Source: Nocardia sp. XZ_19_385 (lineage in GTDB: Bacteria > Actinomycetota > Actinomycetes > Mycobacteriales > Mycobacteriaceae). Taken from it: a stretch of 64,000 nt of DNA. The stretch's first letter is position 1. Every line of letters starts with the position of its first letter. The stretch spans positions 496,001 to 560,000 of the forward strand of contig NZ_JACVEE010000003.1 in NCBI RefSeq assembly GCF_015355755.1, read 5' to 3'. Below the pieces are notes generated by a model. The model was not told where the DNA came from. It saw only the letters and a list, made by a program, of their open reading frames with translations, and ran no database searches. A program made the position numbers and the translations under genes. Of the stretch, positions 1 to 8,200 are shown one piece after another.

Positions 1-374
1 CCGCGCACAGTACGGCTTTGGGCAAAGCGCTGCTCGCCTCGCTGGAGCCGAGCATCGTGGAAGCCTCCTTCCGTGATCCGCTACCCCAGCTGACAGCCCG
101 AACCATCTGTGACAGAGGCGAATTGCATCGCGAGCTGGCGCGGATCCGGCACCGTCAGGGCGTGGCCGTCGACAACGAGGAGGCGGTTGCCGGGATCGCC
201 TGCGTCGCCGTCCCCGTGCGCGGCCGTGGCGCCGCCGTCGCCGCCCTCTCGCTGACCGCTCAGATCACCGGTGAACGCACCGCTCTCGACACCGCGCGGC
301 TGGCCCGCGTCCTCGTCGAGGTGGCCCACGAAGCAGGCCGCAGCCTCTTCCCGAGGCATGCGCGGTGGCGCTAG
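1..374 (+). CDS. IclR-family transcriptional regulator, C-terminal part (cut by window start)
   Basis: The reading frame is open from base 3 and starts outside the window. The visible 124 residues open with AHSTALGKALLASL, a typical stretch of the IclR effector-binding domain, and continue through an AVPVRGRG segment to a closing helix that ends HARWR. IclR proteins bind DNA through an N-terminal winged helix and sense small carboxylates or aromatic metabolites through this C-terminal GAF-like domain. The DNA-binding half is missing here, so the target cannot be judged. The next gene is a PadR regulator on the same strand after a 72-base gap that holds a palindrome. Family assignment is good; the ligand is unknown. 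Confidence 0.85.
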   Translation, partial: AHSTALGKALLASLEPSIVEASFRDPLPQLTARTICDRGELHRELARIRHRQGVAVDNEEAVAGIACVAVPVRGRGAAVAALSLTAQITGERTALDTARLARVLVEVAHEAGRSLFPRHARWR

Positions 375-390
375 CCGGATTTTCCTGGCC

Positions 391-402
391 AGGTATATAC
401 CT
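391..402. promoter_or_regulatory. 12-bp perfect palindrome upstream of the PadR gene
   Basis: AGGTATATACCT reads the same on both strands and lies 45 bases before the likely ATG of the PadR regulator. PadR proteins commonly repress their own promoters through dyad sites, so this is a candidate autoregulatory operator. No binding data are implied. Confidence 0.4.
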
Positions 403-446
403 AAGCGATATAGTCCGATTCGTGAGTGATCGAACCAGGCGTGGCC

Positions 447-1058
447 ATGAGTGATGTGAAAGTCCCGGAGCTGCCGACCACCAGCTGGGCCGTGCTCGGA
501 ATGCTCTCGCACGCCGAGGAATTGTCGGGCTACGACCTGAAGAAGTGGGCCGACTGGAGTCTCCAGTTCTTCTACTGGAGTCCCTCCTTCAGCCAGATCT
601 ACGCCGAACTGAAGCGCCTGGAAAAGCACGGCTACGCCACCTCGCGCACCGTGCTGCAGGATGACGGCGTCCGCGGCAAGCGCATGTACGCCATCACCGA
701 GTCCGGCCGCGCCGCCGCCGCCCAATGGGTCAACCACGCTCCCGTGGAAGCCCCCGTCCTCAAGCACAGCGTCATGCTGCGCGCCTGGCTCGGCCACCTC
801 GCCGAACCCGACCGCCTCCGCGAAATCCTCACCGAGCACATCGATTACGCCGAACGCATGCGCAAACTGGCCGAAATCGATGCCGAAGGCGCCGACGAAA
901 ACCCCGACTGGGCCTATCCCGGCGCCGTCTTGCGCTGGTGCGTCCGCCACTACGAAGCCGAACGCGACTTCGCCAAGGAACTCCTCACCGACGTAGCCAA
1001 ACTCGCCGCCGAATCCCCAAAACGCACCCCAAAACCCAAGGGTCGCCGCGCTTCCTGA
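447..1058 (+). CDS. PadR-family transcriptional regulator
   Basis: A 203-residue protein with an N-terminal winged helix-turn-helix (TSWAVLGMLSHAEELSGYDL, then YAELKRLEKHGY and the wing GVRGKRMYAITESG). It continues into an alpha-helical C-terminal half of the Vir_act_alpha_C type (LREILTEHIDYAERMRKL). This two-part layout is that of the larger PadR proteins, which dimerise through the C-terminal helices and usually repress drug, phenolic or envelope-stress genes. A GTG at 426 would add seven residues; ATG 447 is preferred because the domain begins soon after it. The C-terminus is a basic tail (KRTPKPKGRRAS). No obvious target gene sits next to it, so self-regulation through the upstream palindrome is the simplest proposal. 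Confidence 0.85.
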   Translation: MSDVKVPELPTTSWAVLGMLSHAEELSGYDLKKWADWSLQFFYWSPSFSQIYAELKRLEKHGYATSRTVLQDDGVRGKRMYAITESGRAAAAQWVNHAPVEAPVLKHSVMLRAWLGHLAEPDRLREILTEHIDYAERMRKLAEIDAEGADENPDWAYPGAVLRWCVRHYEAERDFAKELLTDVAKLAAESPKRTPKPKGRRAS

Positions 1059-1098
1059 GTCGCTGGCGATTGTGCTGCAGTTCCGCCATGGCCCAGAT

Positions 1099-1175
1099 GT
1101 ATGCGGATCGTGCACTCCACGGCTCCGTCGGCTGATTTTGGCGAAATCCGAAGGAATATTGCACGATCTGCATAC
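1099..1175. repeat. 77-bp inverted-repeat element, copy 1
   Basis: Left arm GTATGCGGATCGTGCA (1099-1114) pairs with right arm TGCACGATCTGCATAC (1160-1175) at 15 of 16 positions around a 45-base centre. A second copy in the same orientation, with the same 45-base spacing, lies at 2120-2196, so the two bracket the DUF559 gene. The centres are also partly alike (GGCTGATTTTGG against GGCTGGTTTCGG). It resembles a MITE or REP-like unit or a structured RNA; no transposase is nearby. Confidence 0.75.
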
Positions 1176-1265
1176 TTTCCACAGGCTGTGGAGCTATCCA
1201 CAGGCGCAGGTATTTCCGCAGGTGAGCATCTAAGAGTTGGGGCGCGCTCCAGTCATGCTCTAGCC

Positions 1266-2114
1266 ATGGTGATCACACGCGGGGAATTGCTCGCGACGGG
1301 GACCTCCCGGTCGGCGATCGATGCTCGGTTGCGGCGGGGCGTCTATACGCGGTTGCTGCCTGGGACTTATTGCCTGGGTGCGCCGAAGCCGCTGGATCGG
1401 TGCCGAGCCATTGTCGCTTGGCTGCCCTCTGCGGTGCTGAGCCACCGCACCGCGGCTTGGTTGTGGCACATGCTCGGGGAGGAGCCTGTCGTCTTCGAGG
1501 CGACAGTGCCAACCGGCACCTATCGGCGAACGCCTGATTGGCTGCACTTGTATCGCCGTGAGCTTCCTGCCGGGTCCGTCGGCGAGGCGTGGGACTTGCC
1601 CACCACCTCGCCAGCACTCACCTTGCTGGATTGTGTCGCTGTGTCGGCAGGCGACGCGGCCGACCGGCTGGTGGACGAAAACCTCCGCAGGCGCGTACCG
1701 CCGCAGGAAGTCGCAGACCTGTGCGCGTCGGGCAAACGGGGTACCGCCGCGATGCGGCGGCAACTGCGGGAAGCGGCGCTGGACTTCGCATCAGAGCCCG
1801 AGCGCTTGTTCGCGCGGGCACTGGCCCGGCGTGGAGTGCATATGTTCCCCAACGAGAGTGTCGGGCCGTATGTCTGCGATTTCGTGGACAAAGCGTCGCG
1901 CACGATCATCGAGATCGATGGACGGGAGTTCCACAGTGAGCCAGGTGTATTCCGTCAGGATCGCCGCCGTCAGAACAGCCTGCTGCTCGACAAGTGGCTG
2001 ATACTGCGCTACGCCGCCGCCGATGTCTTCGGACGGCTGGACGAATGCGCTGACGAAGCGGCAGCGGTGGTTCTGAGACGGCGAAGGCAATTACGGCACC
2101 GACGCTCACGGTGA
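1266..2114 (+). CDS. DUF559/AbiEi-like protein (type IV toxin-antitoxin related)
   Basis: A 282-residue protein. The first about 50 residues (MVITRGELLATGTSRSAI...RRGVYTRLLPGTY) match the short winged-helix of AbiEi-type antitoxin proteins. The last about 110 residues have a Vsr/endonuclease-like core typical of DUF559: PNESVGPYVCDFVD, IIEIDGREFHS and a basic RQDRRRQNSLL helix, with an acidic residue in each strand as a PD-(D/E)XK-like site would need. The frame is open further upstream to 1101, but that stretch runs through the inverted-repeat element, so ATG 1266 was chosen. No partner toxin is next to it. Such single genes are frequent in Nocardia and Rhodococcus, and their function is not known. 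It is flanked on both sides by the 77-bp repeat. Confidence 0.75.
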   Translation: MVITRGELLATGTSRSAIDARLRRGVYTRLLPGTYCLGAPKPLDRCRAIVAWLPSAVLSHRTAAWLWHMLGEEPVVFEATVPTGTYRRTPDWLHLYRRELPAGSVGEAWDLPTTSPALTLLDCVAVSAGDAADRLVDENLRRRVPPQEVADLCASGKRGTAAMRRQLREAALDFASEPERLFARALARRGVHMFPNESVGPYVCDFVDKASRTIIEIDGREFHSEPGVFRQDRRRQNSLLLDKWLILRYAAADVFGRLDECADEAAAVVLRRRRQLRHRRSR

Positions 2115-2119
2115 CGGAT

Positions 2120-2196
2120 GTATGCGGACCGTGCAATTTTCGGCGGTTCAGGCTGGTTTCGGGCACTTGTGGTGCTCGACTGCACGATTTGCATAC
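2120..2196. repeat. 77-bp inverted-repeat element, copy 2
   Basis: Left arm GTATGCGGACCGTGCA (2120-2135) and right arm TGCACGATTTGCATAC (2181-2196) pair at 13 of 16 positions across 45 bases. It is in the same orientation as the copy at 1099-1175. It begins 5 bases after the stop of the DUF559 gene and ends about 70 bases before the ribBA start, so it may also sit in the ribBA leader. Confidence 0.75.
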
Positions 2197-2266
2197 GCCC
2201 ATTCACTGAGACATCCGCTTTCCATACTCGCTAGGAATATTTCTACTAGGCATATAGGAGGTGGTC

Positions 2267-3520
2267 ATGCGGACCGATATCGTGCAGCAGCGCTCGCTGG
2301 ACCCGATCGAGGCGGGGATCGCCGCGATCGCGGCGGGTGGGTTGGTGGTTGTCGTCGATGACGAGGATCGGGAGAACGAAGGGGACCTGGTGCTCGCGGC
2401 GTCGCTGGCGACGGCGGAGAGCATCGGGTTCATGGTCCGCCATACCAGTGGGGTGTTGTGTGCTCCGATGACCGGGGAGGATCTGGATCGGTTGCGGTTG
2501 CCACCGATGGCGGCGGTCAATGAGGATCCCAAGGGCACTGCGTACACGGTGTCGGTGGATGCGGTCGGTGGAATCAGCACCGGCATTTCGGCGGCGGATC
2601 GGGCTCGCACGGTGAAGGTGCTGGCCGACCCGGCCACTGGGCCGAGCGAGCTCACACGGCCCGGGCATGTGTTCCCGCTTCGCGCCGATCCGGATGGCGT
2701 GCTCGGTCGCCCCGGCCACACGGAGGCCGCCGTCGACCTGACCCGGCTCGCGGGGCTGCCGCCCGCCGGCGTGATCGCCGAGATCGTGCGCGATGACGGT
2801 TCCATGGCGCGCCTGCCCGAGCTCATCGAATTCGCTCGCACCCACGGGCTGCCGATCATCTCCATCGCCGACCTCATCGAGTACCGCCGCCGCGTCGAGC
2901 GCACCCTGAGCCGGGTGGTCGAGACCCGGCTGCCCACCAGGTTCGGCGAGTTCCGGGTCGTCGGCTACTGCGATGACCGCACCGGAACCGAAACCCTCGC
3001 ACTGGTTTTCGGTCAGCCCGGTAGCGACGGCGTGCTGGCCCGGTTGCATTCGGAGTGCCTCACCGGCGATGCCCTCGGCTCGCTGCGTTGCGATTGCGGA
3101 GATCAGCTCGACGCCGCGCTGCGGATGGTTGCCGAGGCCGGCAGCGGGGTGGTGGTGTATCTGCGCGGGCAAGAGGGGCGTGGGATCGGTTTGCTGAACA
3201 AGTTGCGCGCCTACCAGCTTCAGGATCGGGGCGCCGACACCGTCGAAGCCAACCTGGCGCTGGGTCTCCCGGCCGATGCGCGCGAATACACCGCCGGTGC
3301 ACAGGTTCTCGCCGATCTGGGCATCCGTTCGGTGCGGCTGCTGAGCAATAACCCGGCCAAGCAAGCCGGTCTCGAGGAGCATGGGATCGCGGTGCTGCAG
3401 CGTCTTCCACTGCAGGCGACACCGACTGAACACAACATTCGTTACCTACGCGCCAAGCGCGATCGCATGAATCACCAACTCGCCGGTGTCGACGCGGAAC
3501 CGCAGCGCGCCACCTCGTAA
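2267..3520 (+). CDS. ribBA: Bifunctional 3,4-dihydroxy-2-butanone-4-phosphate synthase / GTP cyclohydrolase II
   Basis: A 417-residue cytosolic enzyme carrying both committed entry steps of riboflavin synthesis. Residues 1 to about 205 are the RibB domain: the acidic metal site [15 protein letters not shown], then [11 protein letters not shown] and [10 protein letters not shown]. Residues about 210-400 are the RibA domain: the zinc ligands in [20 protein letters not shown], the GTP loop [11 protein letters not shown] and [13 protein letters not shown]. Both catalytic sets look intact. The ATG at 2267 sits six bases behind a strong AGGAGG, which favours it over the GTG at 2261. No ribC, ribD or ribH is adjacent, so this is a stand-alone copy outside a rib operon. 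It could be the housekeeping gene or a paralogue feeding a specialised flavin or deazaflavin route. Confidence 0.93.
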   Translation: MRTDIVQQRSLDPIEAGIAAIAAGGLVVVVDDEDRENEGDLVLAASLATAESIGFMVRHTSGVLCAPMTGEDLDRLRLPPMAAVNEDPKGTAYTVSVDAVGGISTGISAADRARTVKVLADPATGPSELTRPGHVFPLRADPDGVLGRPGHTEAAVDLTRLAGLPPAGVIAEIVRDDGSMARLPELIEFARTHGLPIISIADLIEYRRRVERTLSRVVETRLPTRFGEFRVVGYCDDRTGTETLALVFGQPGSDGVLARLHSECLTGDALGSLRCDCGDQLDAALRMVAEAGSGVVVYLRGQEGRGIGLLNKLRAYQLQDRGADTVEANLALGLPADAREYTAGAQVLADLGIRSVRLLSNNPAKQAGLEEHGIAVLQRLPLQATPTEHNIRYLRAKRDRMNHQLAGVDAEPQRATS

Positions 3521-3521
3521 T

Positions 3522-3547
3522 GCTGCCGTCCGGAACGGTCGGGCAGC
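3522..3547. terminator. Hairpin after ribBA
   Basis: GCTGCC and GGCAGC form a 6-bp stem directly after the ribBA stop codon, with a partly pairing interior. There is no T-run, so this is a weak candidate. Confidence 0.35.
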
Positions 3548-3768
3548 GATCCGTCTGGCCGGAGGGCAGCGCTGCTACGGTGCGGGACACGGTCCGGCTT
3601 GGTGTAGCTTTTCCGGTTCTCGCCGCAGCTGATGATCATGAACCCGGGTGATTTGCCCCAGGATTGCCGAATCGTGCGCGTTTCACTGTGAAGTATTTAC
3701 GTTCCCGGCCGCCGCGCCGTGCCCTGCTGGTTTCCTGATGCGGTCAGGATGGAGAGTCCGCGAGTTGG

Positions 3769-4767
3769 GTGAGCCGGAAGCCGGGGACCGCGGTGCACCG
3801 AATACCTCTGAGACAAGATCACTTTCGTTCGGGCTGGGCCTGGTCGGTGCTGGGTGCGCTGATCGCGGTCGTCGGTGTCGTGGTGTGGGTGGCGCGACCC
3901 GAACCGATCACCTGCGAGGCGGCCACCACCGCAACCGACACCATGGCCACCACCCAGATCGCGTTGCCGCCCAGCAGTTCCGGCGTCGCGACCAAGCGGA
4001 CCACGTCGCCGTCGCCGTCGCCGTCGCCCACGCCGTCCCCGTCTTCGGCGGTCCCGGGGGAGGCGCGCTACTACTCGTTCAGCCCCGGCGTCGCCTGCTC
4101 ATATCAGGACCTGCCGGTGGACGGCTTTTACGTCGGCATCTCCACCTCCGAGTACGGCAACGCCGATCTGTGCGGCGCCTACCTCGACGTGCACGGCCCC
4201 TACGGCGAAGTCCGCGTTCTCATCGCCGACCGCTGCCCGGGATGCGCTCCGGGCCAGCTGGATCTGAGCACCGCCGCCTTCGAGCAGATCGCCGACCCGT
4301 CCCAGGGCGTCGCGGACATCCGCTACAGCGTGGTCCGCGACCCGGACCCGGCACCGGAAATGATCTACGAGGTCAAGCCGGACTCCTCGGCGAGCTGGAT
4401 GGCGATCCTGTTCAGCAACACCGGAAACCCGTTGCGGCAAGTAGCGATTCGCCCGGCCGAAGACGGCGGCGAGTGGCAGGACCTGACCCGCGGACCGGAC
4501 AACCACTGGACGATCTCCGGTGCGGGCGAGGGCCCCTTCGCCGTCCGCGTCACCGACCTCTACGACCACGCGACCGAGATCTACGGCCTCACCCTGGACC
4601 CCGGCCCACACCTCACCGGGGCCCGCCTCTATACCAACGAGCCCCCGCCGGAACCGACCACCACGACCACGGAACCGGCAATAGTCCCGCCGTCGGCCCC
4701 GACCGCGATGCCCACCGCGGCCGGATCGGAAGCCGACCGGGCACTGGCGGAATGTAAAGCGGGGTAG
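3769..4767 (+). CDS. Secreted or membrane-anchored bacterial expansin-like protein
   Basis: A 332-residue exported protein. Residues 24-42 are a membrane segment, followed by a Ser/Pro/Thr-rich linker (about 79-94). A double-psi beta-barrel (about 100-190) then shows the expansin pattern LCGAYLDVHGPYGEVRV, DRCPGCAPGQLDLS and AF..IA. A second beta domain (about 193-285) shows YEVKPDSSASWMAILFSNTGNP and GPFAVRVTD, as in the CBM63 half of expansins. Asp154 in the ADRCPG motif corresponds to the conserved barrel aspartate of the family. Expansins loosen polysaccharide networks without hydrolysis. A threonine-rich tail follows the second domain. The GTG at 3769 is the first sensible start. It has no operon partner. 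Plant-cell-wall or own-wall loosening are both possible. Confidence 0.85.
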   Translation: MSRKPGTAVHRIPLRQDHFRSGWAWSVLGALIAVVGVVVWVARPEPITCEAATTATDTMATTQIALPPSSSGVATKRTTSPSPSPSPTPSPSSAVPGEARYYSFSPGVACSYQDLPVDGFYVGISTSEYGNADLCGAYLDVHGPYGEVRVLIADRCPGCAPGQLDLSTAAFEQIADPSQGVADIRYSVVRDPDPAPEMIYEVKPDSSASWMAILFSNTGNPLRQVAIRPAEDGGEWQDLTRGPDNHWTISGAGEGPFAVRVTDLYDHATEIYGLTLDPGPHLTGARLYTNEPPPEPTTTTTEPAIVPPSAPTAMPTAAGSEADRALAECKAG

Positions 4768-4835
4768 CTCAGTCCACCAGCGCGTCGACGAGCGTGCGAT
4801 TGCGCCTGTCGGTGTACCGCTCCAGTGATCAGCCA

Positions 4836-5045
4836 CACGAGGTCGAGCAGGCGTACGCGCCCACCGGCAAGACCTGCGAGGTCACCCAGTCCCACTTGGT
4901 TACGCGAAGGGAAGATCGCCGAACTCTGGGCCAACCGCGATGACCTGGGCATGGCCCTGCAGTTGGGCGGGGTGCCCCGACGCCGATGTACCTGCTGCGC
5001 TGCGCCGAGATGAAGCCCGCGGCGCGGAAAGCGCTGCGCACCTAG
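4836..5045 (+). pseudogene. Remnant of a SnoaL-like ester cyclase, frameshifted
   Basis: Three peptide pieces in two frames read like the C-terminal half of a SnoaL-type ester cyclase. APTGKTCEVTQSHLV is encoded from about 4857 in frame 3. EGKIAELWANRDDLGMALQL follows in frame 1, and MYLLRCAEMKPAARKALRT runs to a stop at 5045, again in frame 3. The GKIAE.WA.RDDLGM.RQLG pattern is diagnostic of the family. The N-terminal half is absent and the frame changes near 4905, so no intact product is expected. It ends 2 bases from the stop of the convergent FAD enzyme. An assembly error could explain the shift but not the missing N-terminus. Confidence 0.6.
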
Positions 5046-5046
5046 G

Positions 5047-6738
5047 TCAGCGCGCACCGAGCTTCGCGGCCAACGCCCGTCCGGCTGCGCGGCCCGAAAA
5101 GATGCAGCCGCCGAGGAAGGTACCTTCCAGGGCGTTGTAGCCGTGCACGCCGCCGCCACCGAAGCCGGCGACCTCGCCCGCGGCGTACAGCCCGGGGAAC
5201 GGTTCACCATCGGGGCGGATGACCTGGGATTCCAGGTTGGTTTGCAGGCCGCCGAGGGTTTTGCGGGTCAGGATGTTGAGCCGGACCGCGATCAGTGGGC
5301 CGGCGGCCGGGTCGAGGATGCGGTGCGGTTTGGCGACGCGGCCGGCCTTGTCGCCGAAATACTGGCGGGCGTTGGTGATGGCCATGAGCTGGCTGTCTTT
5401 GCTGTACTTGTTGCCGATCTCGCGGTCGCGGGCCACGATCTGGCGTTCCAGGGTGGCGTAGTCGAGTTGCGGGCCGCGGGCGATCTTGTTCATTCCGTCG
5501 ACCAGGTCGCGCAGGTTGTCGGCGACCACGAAGTCCGCGCCGTGCTGTTTGAAGGCTTCGACCGGGCCGGGTGCGCCCTTGGCGACGCGGCTCTTCAGGG
5601 TGAGCTTGAGGTCTTTGCCGGTGATGTCGGGGTTCTGCTCGGAACCCGACAGCGCGAACTCCTTCTCGATGATCGACTGGGTGAGCACGAACCACGAGTA
5701 GTCCTCGCCGGTGGCCAGGATCGCCTTCATCGTGGTGTTGGTGTCGAAACCGGGGAAACACGGTGCGGGCAAACGCTTTCCGTGCGCGTCGAACCACATC
5801 GAGGACGGGCCGGGGATGATCCGGATGGCATGGTCGGGCCAGATCGGATCCCAGTTCATGATGCCCTCGGTGTAATGCCACATCCGGTCGCGGTTGACGA
5901 TGGCGCCGCCCGCGGCCTCCGAGATGCCGAGCATCCGCCCGTCCACGTGCGCGGGCACGCCCGAGATCATCGTCTGCGGGCAGGGACCCAGGCGGTCGAC
6001 CGGCCAGTTGCGGCGGATCATCTCATGGTTGTGGCCGATGCCGCCGGAGGTGACGACCACGGCCTGCGCGCGGAATTCGAAGTCGCGCACCACCTCTCGC
6101 GAGGACGCCTTGCCGCGCTCCAGATCGGTATCTTCCAGCACACTGCCACGAACGCCGACCACCGCGCCGTCCTCGACGATCAGCTCGTCCACGCGATGCC
6201 GGAAGCTGAAGCCCACCAGCCCCTTTCGTTCCGCTTCGAGGACGGGCTCGGCGAACACCCGCAGCACCTCCGGCCCGGTGCCCCAGGTCAGGTGGAACCG
6301 CGGCACCGAATTGCCGTGCCCATCGGCGAAACCGCCGCCGCGCTCGGCCCAGCCGACCAGCGGCGTCACCCGCAAACCCAAGTCGTGCAGATAATCCCGC
6401 TTCTCGGTGGCGGCGAAACGCACGTAGGCCTGCGCCCATTGGCGTGCCCAGTGGTCCTCGTCGTCGCGATCGAAACCGGCAGAGCCGAGCCAATCCTGTA
6501 GTGCCAGTTCATAGGAGTCATGGATGCCGAGCCGGCGCTGCTCCGGACTGTCGACGAAGAACAACCCGCCCAGCGACCAGAACGCCTGCCCGCCGAGGTT
6601 GTTGCTGTTCTCCTGATCCAGCAGGTGCACCTTGCGGCCGGCCTTGCTCAGTTCGTAGGCGGCAACCAGTCCGGCCAGGCCCGCGCCGACGACGATAACC
6701 TCGGCCGCGTCCGCGAATTCGGGGCTGCAGTTCTTCAT
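5047..6738 (-). CDS. FAD-binding dehydrogenase (FAD_binding_2, ketosteroid-dehydrogenase-like superfamily)
   Basis: A 563-residue flavoenzyme. The N-terminal dinucleotide fold VIVVGAGLAGLVAAYELSKAG is followed by LLDQENSNNLGGQAFWSLGG. The substrate-side domain contains VTSGGIGHNHEMIRRNWP and IPGPSSMWFDAHGKRLP. The closing FAD contact is LYAAGEVAGFGGGGVHGYNA, with the final GCIFSGRAAGRALA helix. The family oxidises or reduces ring or fatty substrates; proteins of this exact type in mycobacteria (Rv0785-like, from memory) remain of unknown substrate. ATG 6738 overlaps the TGA of the upstream TetR gene by four bases (ATGA), so the two are translationally coupled. A longer frame up to 7173 is only read-through of the TetR region. 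Confidence 0.88.
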   Translation of the reverse strand: MKNCSPEFADAAEVIVVGAGLAGLVAAYELSKAGRKVHLLDQENSNNLGGQAFWSLGGLFFVDSPEQRRLGIHDSYELALQDWLGSAGFDRDDEDHWARQWAQAYVRFAATEKRDYLHDLGLRVTPLVGWAERGGGFADGHGNSVPRFHLTWGTGPEVLRVFAEPVLEAERKGLVGFSFRHRVDELIVEDGAVVGVRGSVLEDTDLERGKASSREVVRDFEFRAQAVVVTSGGIGHNHEMIRRNWPVDRLGPCPQTMISGVPAHVDGRMLGISEAAGGAIVNRDRMWHYTEGIMNWDPIWPDHAIRIIPGPSSMWFDAHGKRLPAPCFPGFDTNTTMKAILATGEDYSWFVLTQSIIEKEFALSGSEQNPDITGKDLKLTLKSRVAKGAPGPVEAFKQHGADFVVADNLRDLVDGMNKIARGPQLDYATLERQIVARDREIGNKYSKDSQLMAITNARQYFGDKAGRVAKPHRILDPAAGPLIAVRLNILTRKTLGGLQTNLESQVIRPDGEPFPGLYAAGEVAGFGGGGVHGYNALEGTFLGGCIFSGRAAGRALAAKLGAR

Positions 6739-7373
6739 TTCGATCCTTCGGTGGAGGGGGTGCTGTAGGCCAGCACCACGTGGCAGAAAAGGTCGGTGCG
6801 CCGACGCCGGACGTGGCGGCTGCGCGGTTCCATCAGTACTTGGACGGCGGTGCCGTCGTGCACGGCGACGAGCGCCTGCCCGAGCGCGGTGGGGTCGGGG
6901 ACGGTGCGCCCGGCCCGGGCCAGCGCGGCCACGATGGTCGGGATGAGCGCGGCGACGATCGCGTCCTCCCGTGCGGCCACCACCCGGCGCAGCGCCGGCG
7001 TGCGCAGCGCGTGCGAGGTGAACTCGGCGGTGATGCGAAACCACGCCTCGTCGAGCGGGACCGCGCGCACCAGCCGATCCACCGCGGCGGCGATGTCCTC
7101 GGTGCCGTCGACGGAAATATCGTCCAGGGTGGCGCGCACATCGGCCAGCATGTCGGCGGACCGCTGCTCCCACATAGCCAGGAACAGCTCGTCCAGCGAA
7201 CTGAAGTTCGAGTAGAACGCGCCCCGGGTGAACCCGGCCCGCTCACACACCCGCTCCACCGAGGCCCGCCCGAACCCCTCCTCGGCGAACACCTCATAGG
7301 CGGCCGTGAGCAGCCGATTCCTCGTCTCGACCCGCCTGCGGGTAACCCGCGGCGCGCCCGTTGCCGACGCCAA
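6735..7373 (-). CDS. TetR-family repressor, coupled to the FAD dehydrogenase
   Basis: A 212-residue regulator with the TetR N-terminal helix-turn-helix (RNRLLTAAYEVFAEEGFGRA, then ERVCERAGFTRGAFYSNF). A variable ligand-binding half follows. TTG 7373 is chosen because GGAGG lies five bases before it. The alternative TTG 7409 would place the start inside the operator and has no ribosome-binding site. The gene overlaps the dehydrogenase by four bases, so repressor and enzyme are made from one message. A 33-bp inverted repeat just upstream (7391-7423) is the likely autoregulatory site. The ligand is presumably a substrate of the dehydrogenase; its identity is not visible. Confidence 0.88.
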   Translation of the reverse strand: MASATGAPRVTRRRVETRNRLLTAAYEVFAEEGFGRASVERVCERAGFTRGAFYSNFSSLDELFLAMWEQRSADMLADVRATLDDISVDGTEDIAAAVDRLVRAVPLDEAWFRITAEFTSHALRTPALRRVVAAREDAIVAALIPTIVAALARAGRTVPDPTALGQALVAVHDGTAVQVLMEPRSRHVRRRRTDLFCHVVLAYSTPSTEGSK

Positions 7374-7390
7374 CCGAACCTCCTCACGCC

Positions 7391-7423
7391 GATACAAAAC
7401 TGTATTCAATACAGAAATGTATC
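7391..7423. promoter_or_regulatory. 33-bp inverted repeat, candidate TetR operator
   Basis: The core TGTATTCAATACA (7401-7413) is a perfect dyad with one central base. Outer half-sites GATACA (7391-7396) and TGTATC (7418-7423) extend it, separated from the core by AAA on both sides. The arms match at 13 of 16 positions. It lies 18 bases upstream of the TetR start, as expected for self-repression. Confidence 0.75.
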
Positions 7424-8200
7424 AGAAGTGGAGTACGCCCAGCCCGAAACGAGCCAATTGGCTATCAAGCGCACACGCAGGGCGGGGCCAAGTGTCGATG
7501 TGAGAAGCCCCCGGTATCGGATTCCTCGAGTCGGGACACAACTGACAGCCCGACCGGGCGGCACAATGTCGAAAGGCCGCGCGCTGTTGGCCGCAGCCGT
7601 GTGCCGCTGGGTGGACGGGTTGCCGACATAGGTGGCTAGTCGAGGGCCTGGGGTTGTCTGTCGGTCGAGCTCGGTCTCGGGCGCAAACGCGGAGTCTTCC
7701 GAAAAGTGCTGTAGCGAGCCACCTTTGATACCACCGCCGCAGTTCGGCAGGCAGGTGAGAGCGGAACGCGGTTCCGGGCAGTCGGATTCAACTGAAGGTT
7801 TGCTCCGAACGCGCGTGCGAGTTCTCGTACTCGCGGTGAGCGATCTTGGTCAGCAGCGCTCGGGGTTCCGGTATGACCTAGCAACATCCCGGTCACGAAG
7901 ATGCGGCGACAACTATTTGACCCGTGCACGATTCACTCCGTGACTGCCGAGAAGCCGTAGCTCGAACCGGAATTCAGCGCTGCCCTAGTGCGATAGGCCG
8001 GTAGCTGGTCGTAAGCGAGGATTCGCTCAGAGCGCCGCGCACGGCAGCGCCACCGAGTGGGCGCGCGGGCGGCGCACCGCCACAACAGGTCTCGGCACCT
8101 AGGCAAAGTGCCCGCATACAACGATTGCGTGCCGAGCGGGTCTCGCTTGGCTCCGATTGCTTGACGGTCGCTTCGCCGATTCTTACCTTCGCGGATATAG
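7424..8200. other. Long intergenic stretch without a recognisable gene
   Basis: About 780 bases between the divergent TetR operator and the cutinase leader. Open frames here are short, arginine/proline-rich and lack ribosome-binding sites or family patterns. No RNA gene or repeat was recognised. Confidence 0.5.

Noticed and set aside
5143..6501. 452-residue open frame on the plus strand
   Set aside because: It is the antisense shadow of the FAD dehydrogenase, whose motifs are complete; high GC keeps the opposite frame open.
5047..7173. Apparent 708-residue fusion upstream of the FAD dehydrogenase
   Set aside because: The first part is an out-of-frame reading of the TetR gene; the ATGA overlap at 6738 gives the true start.
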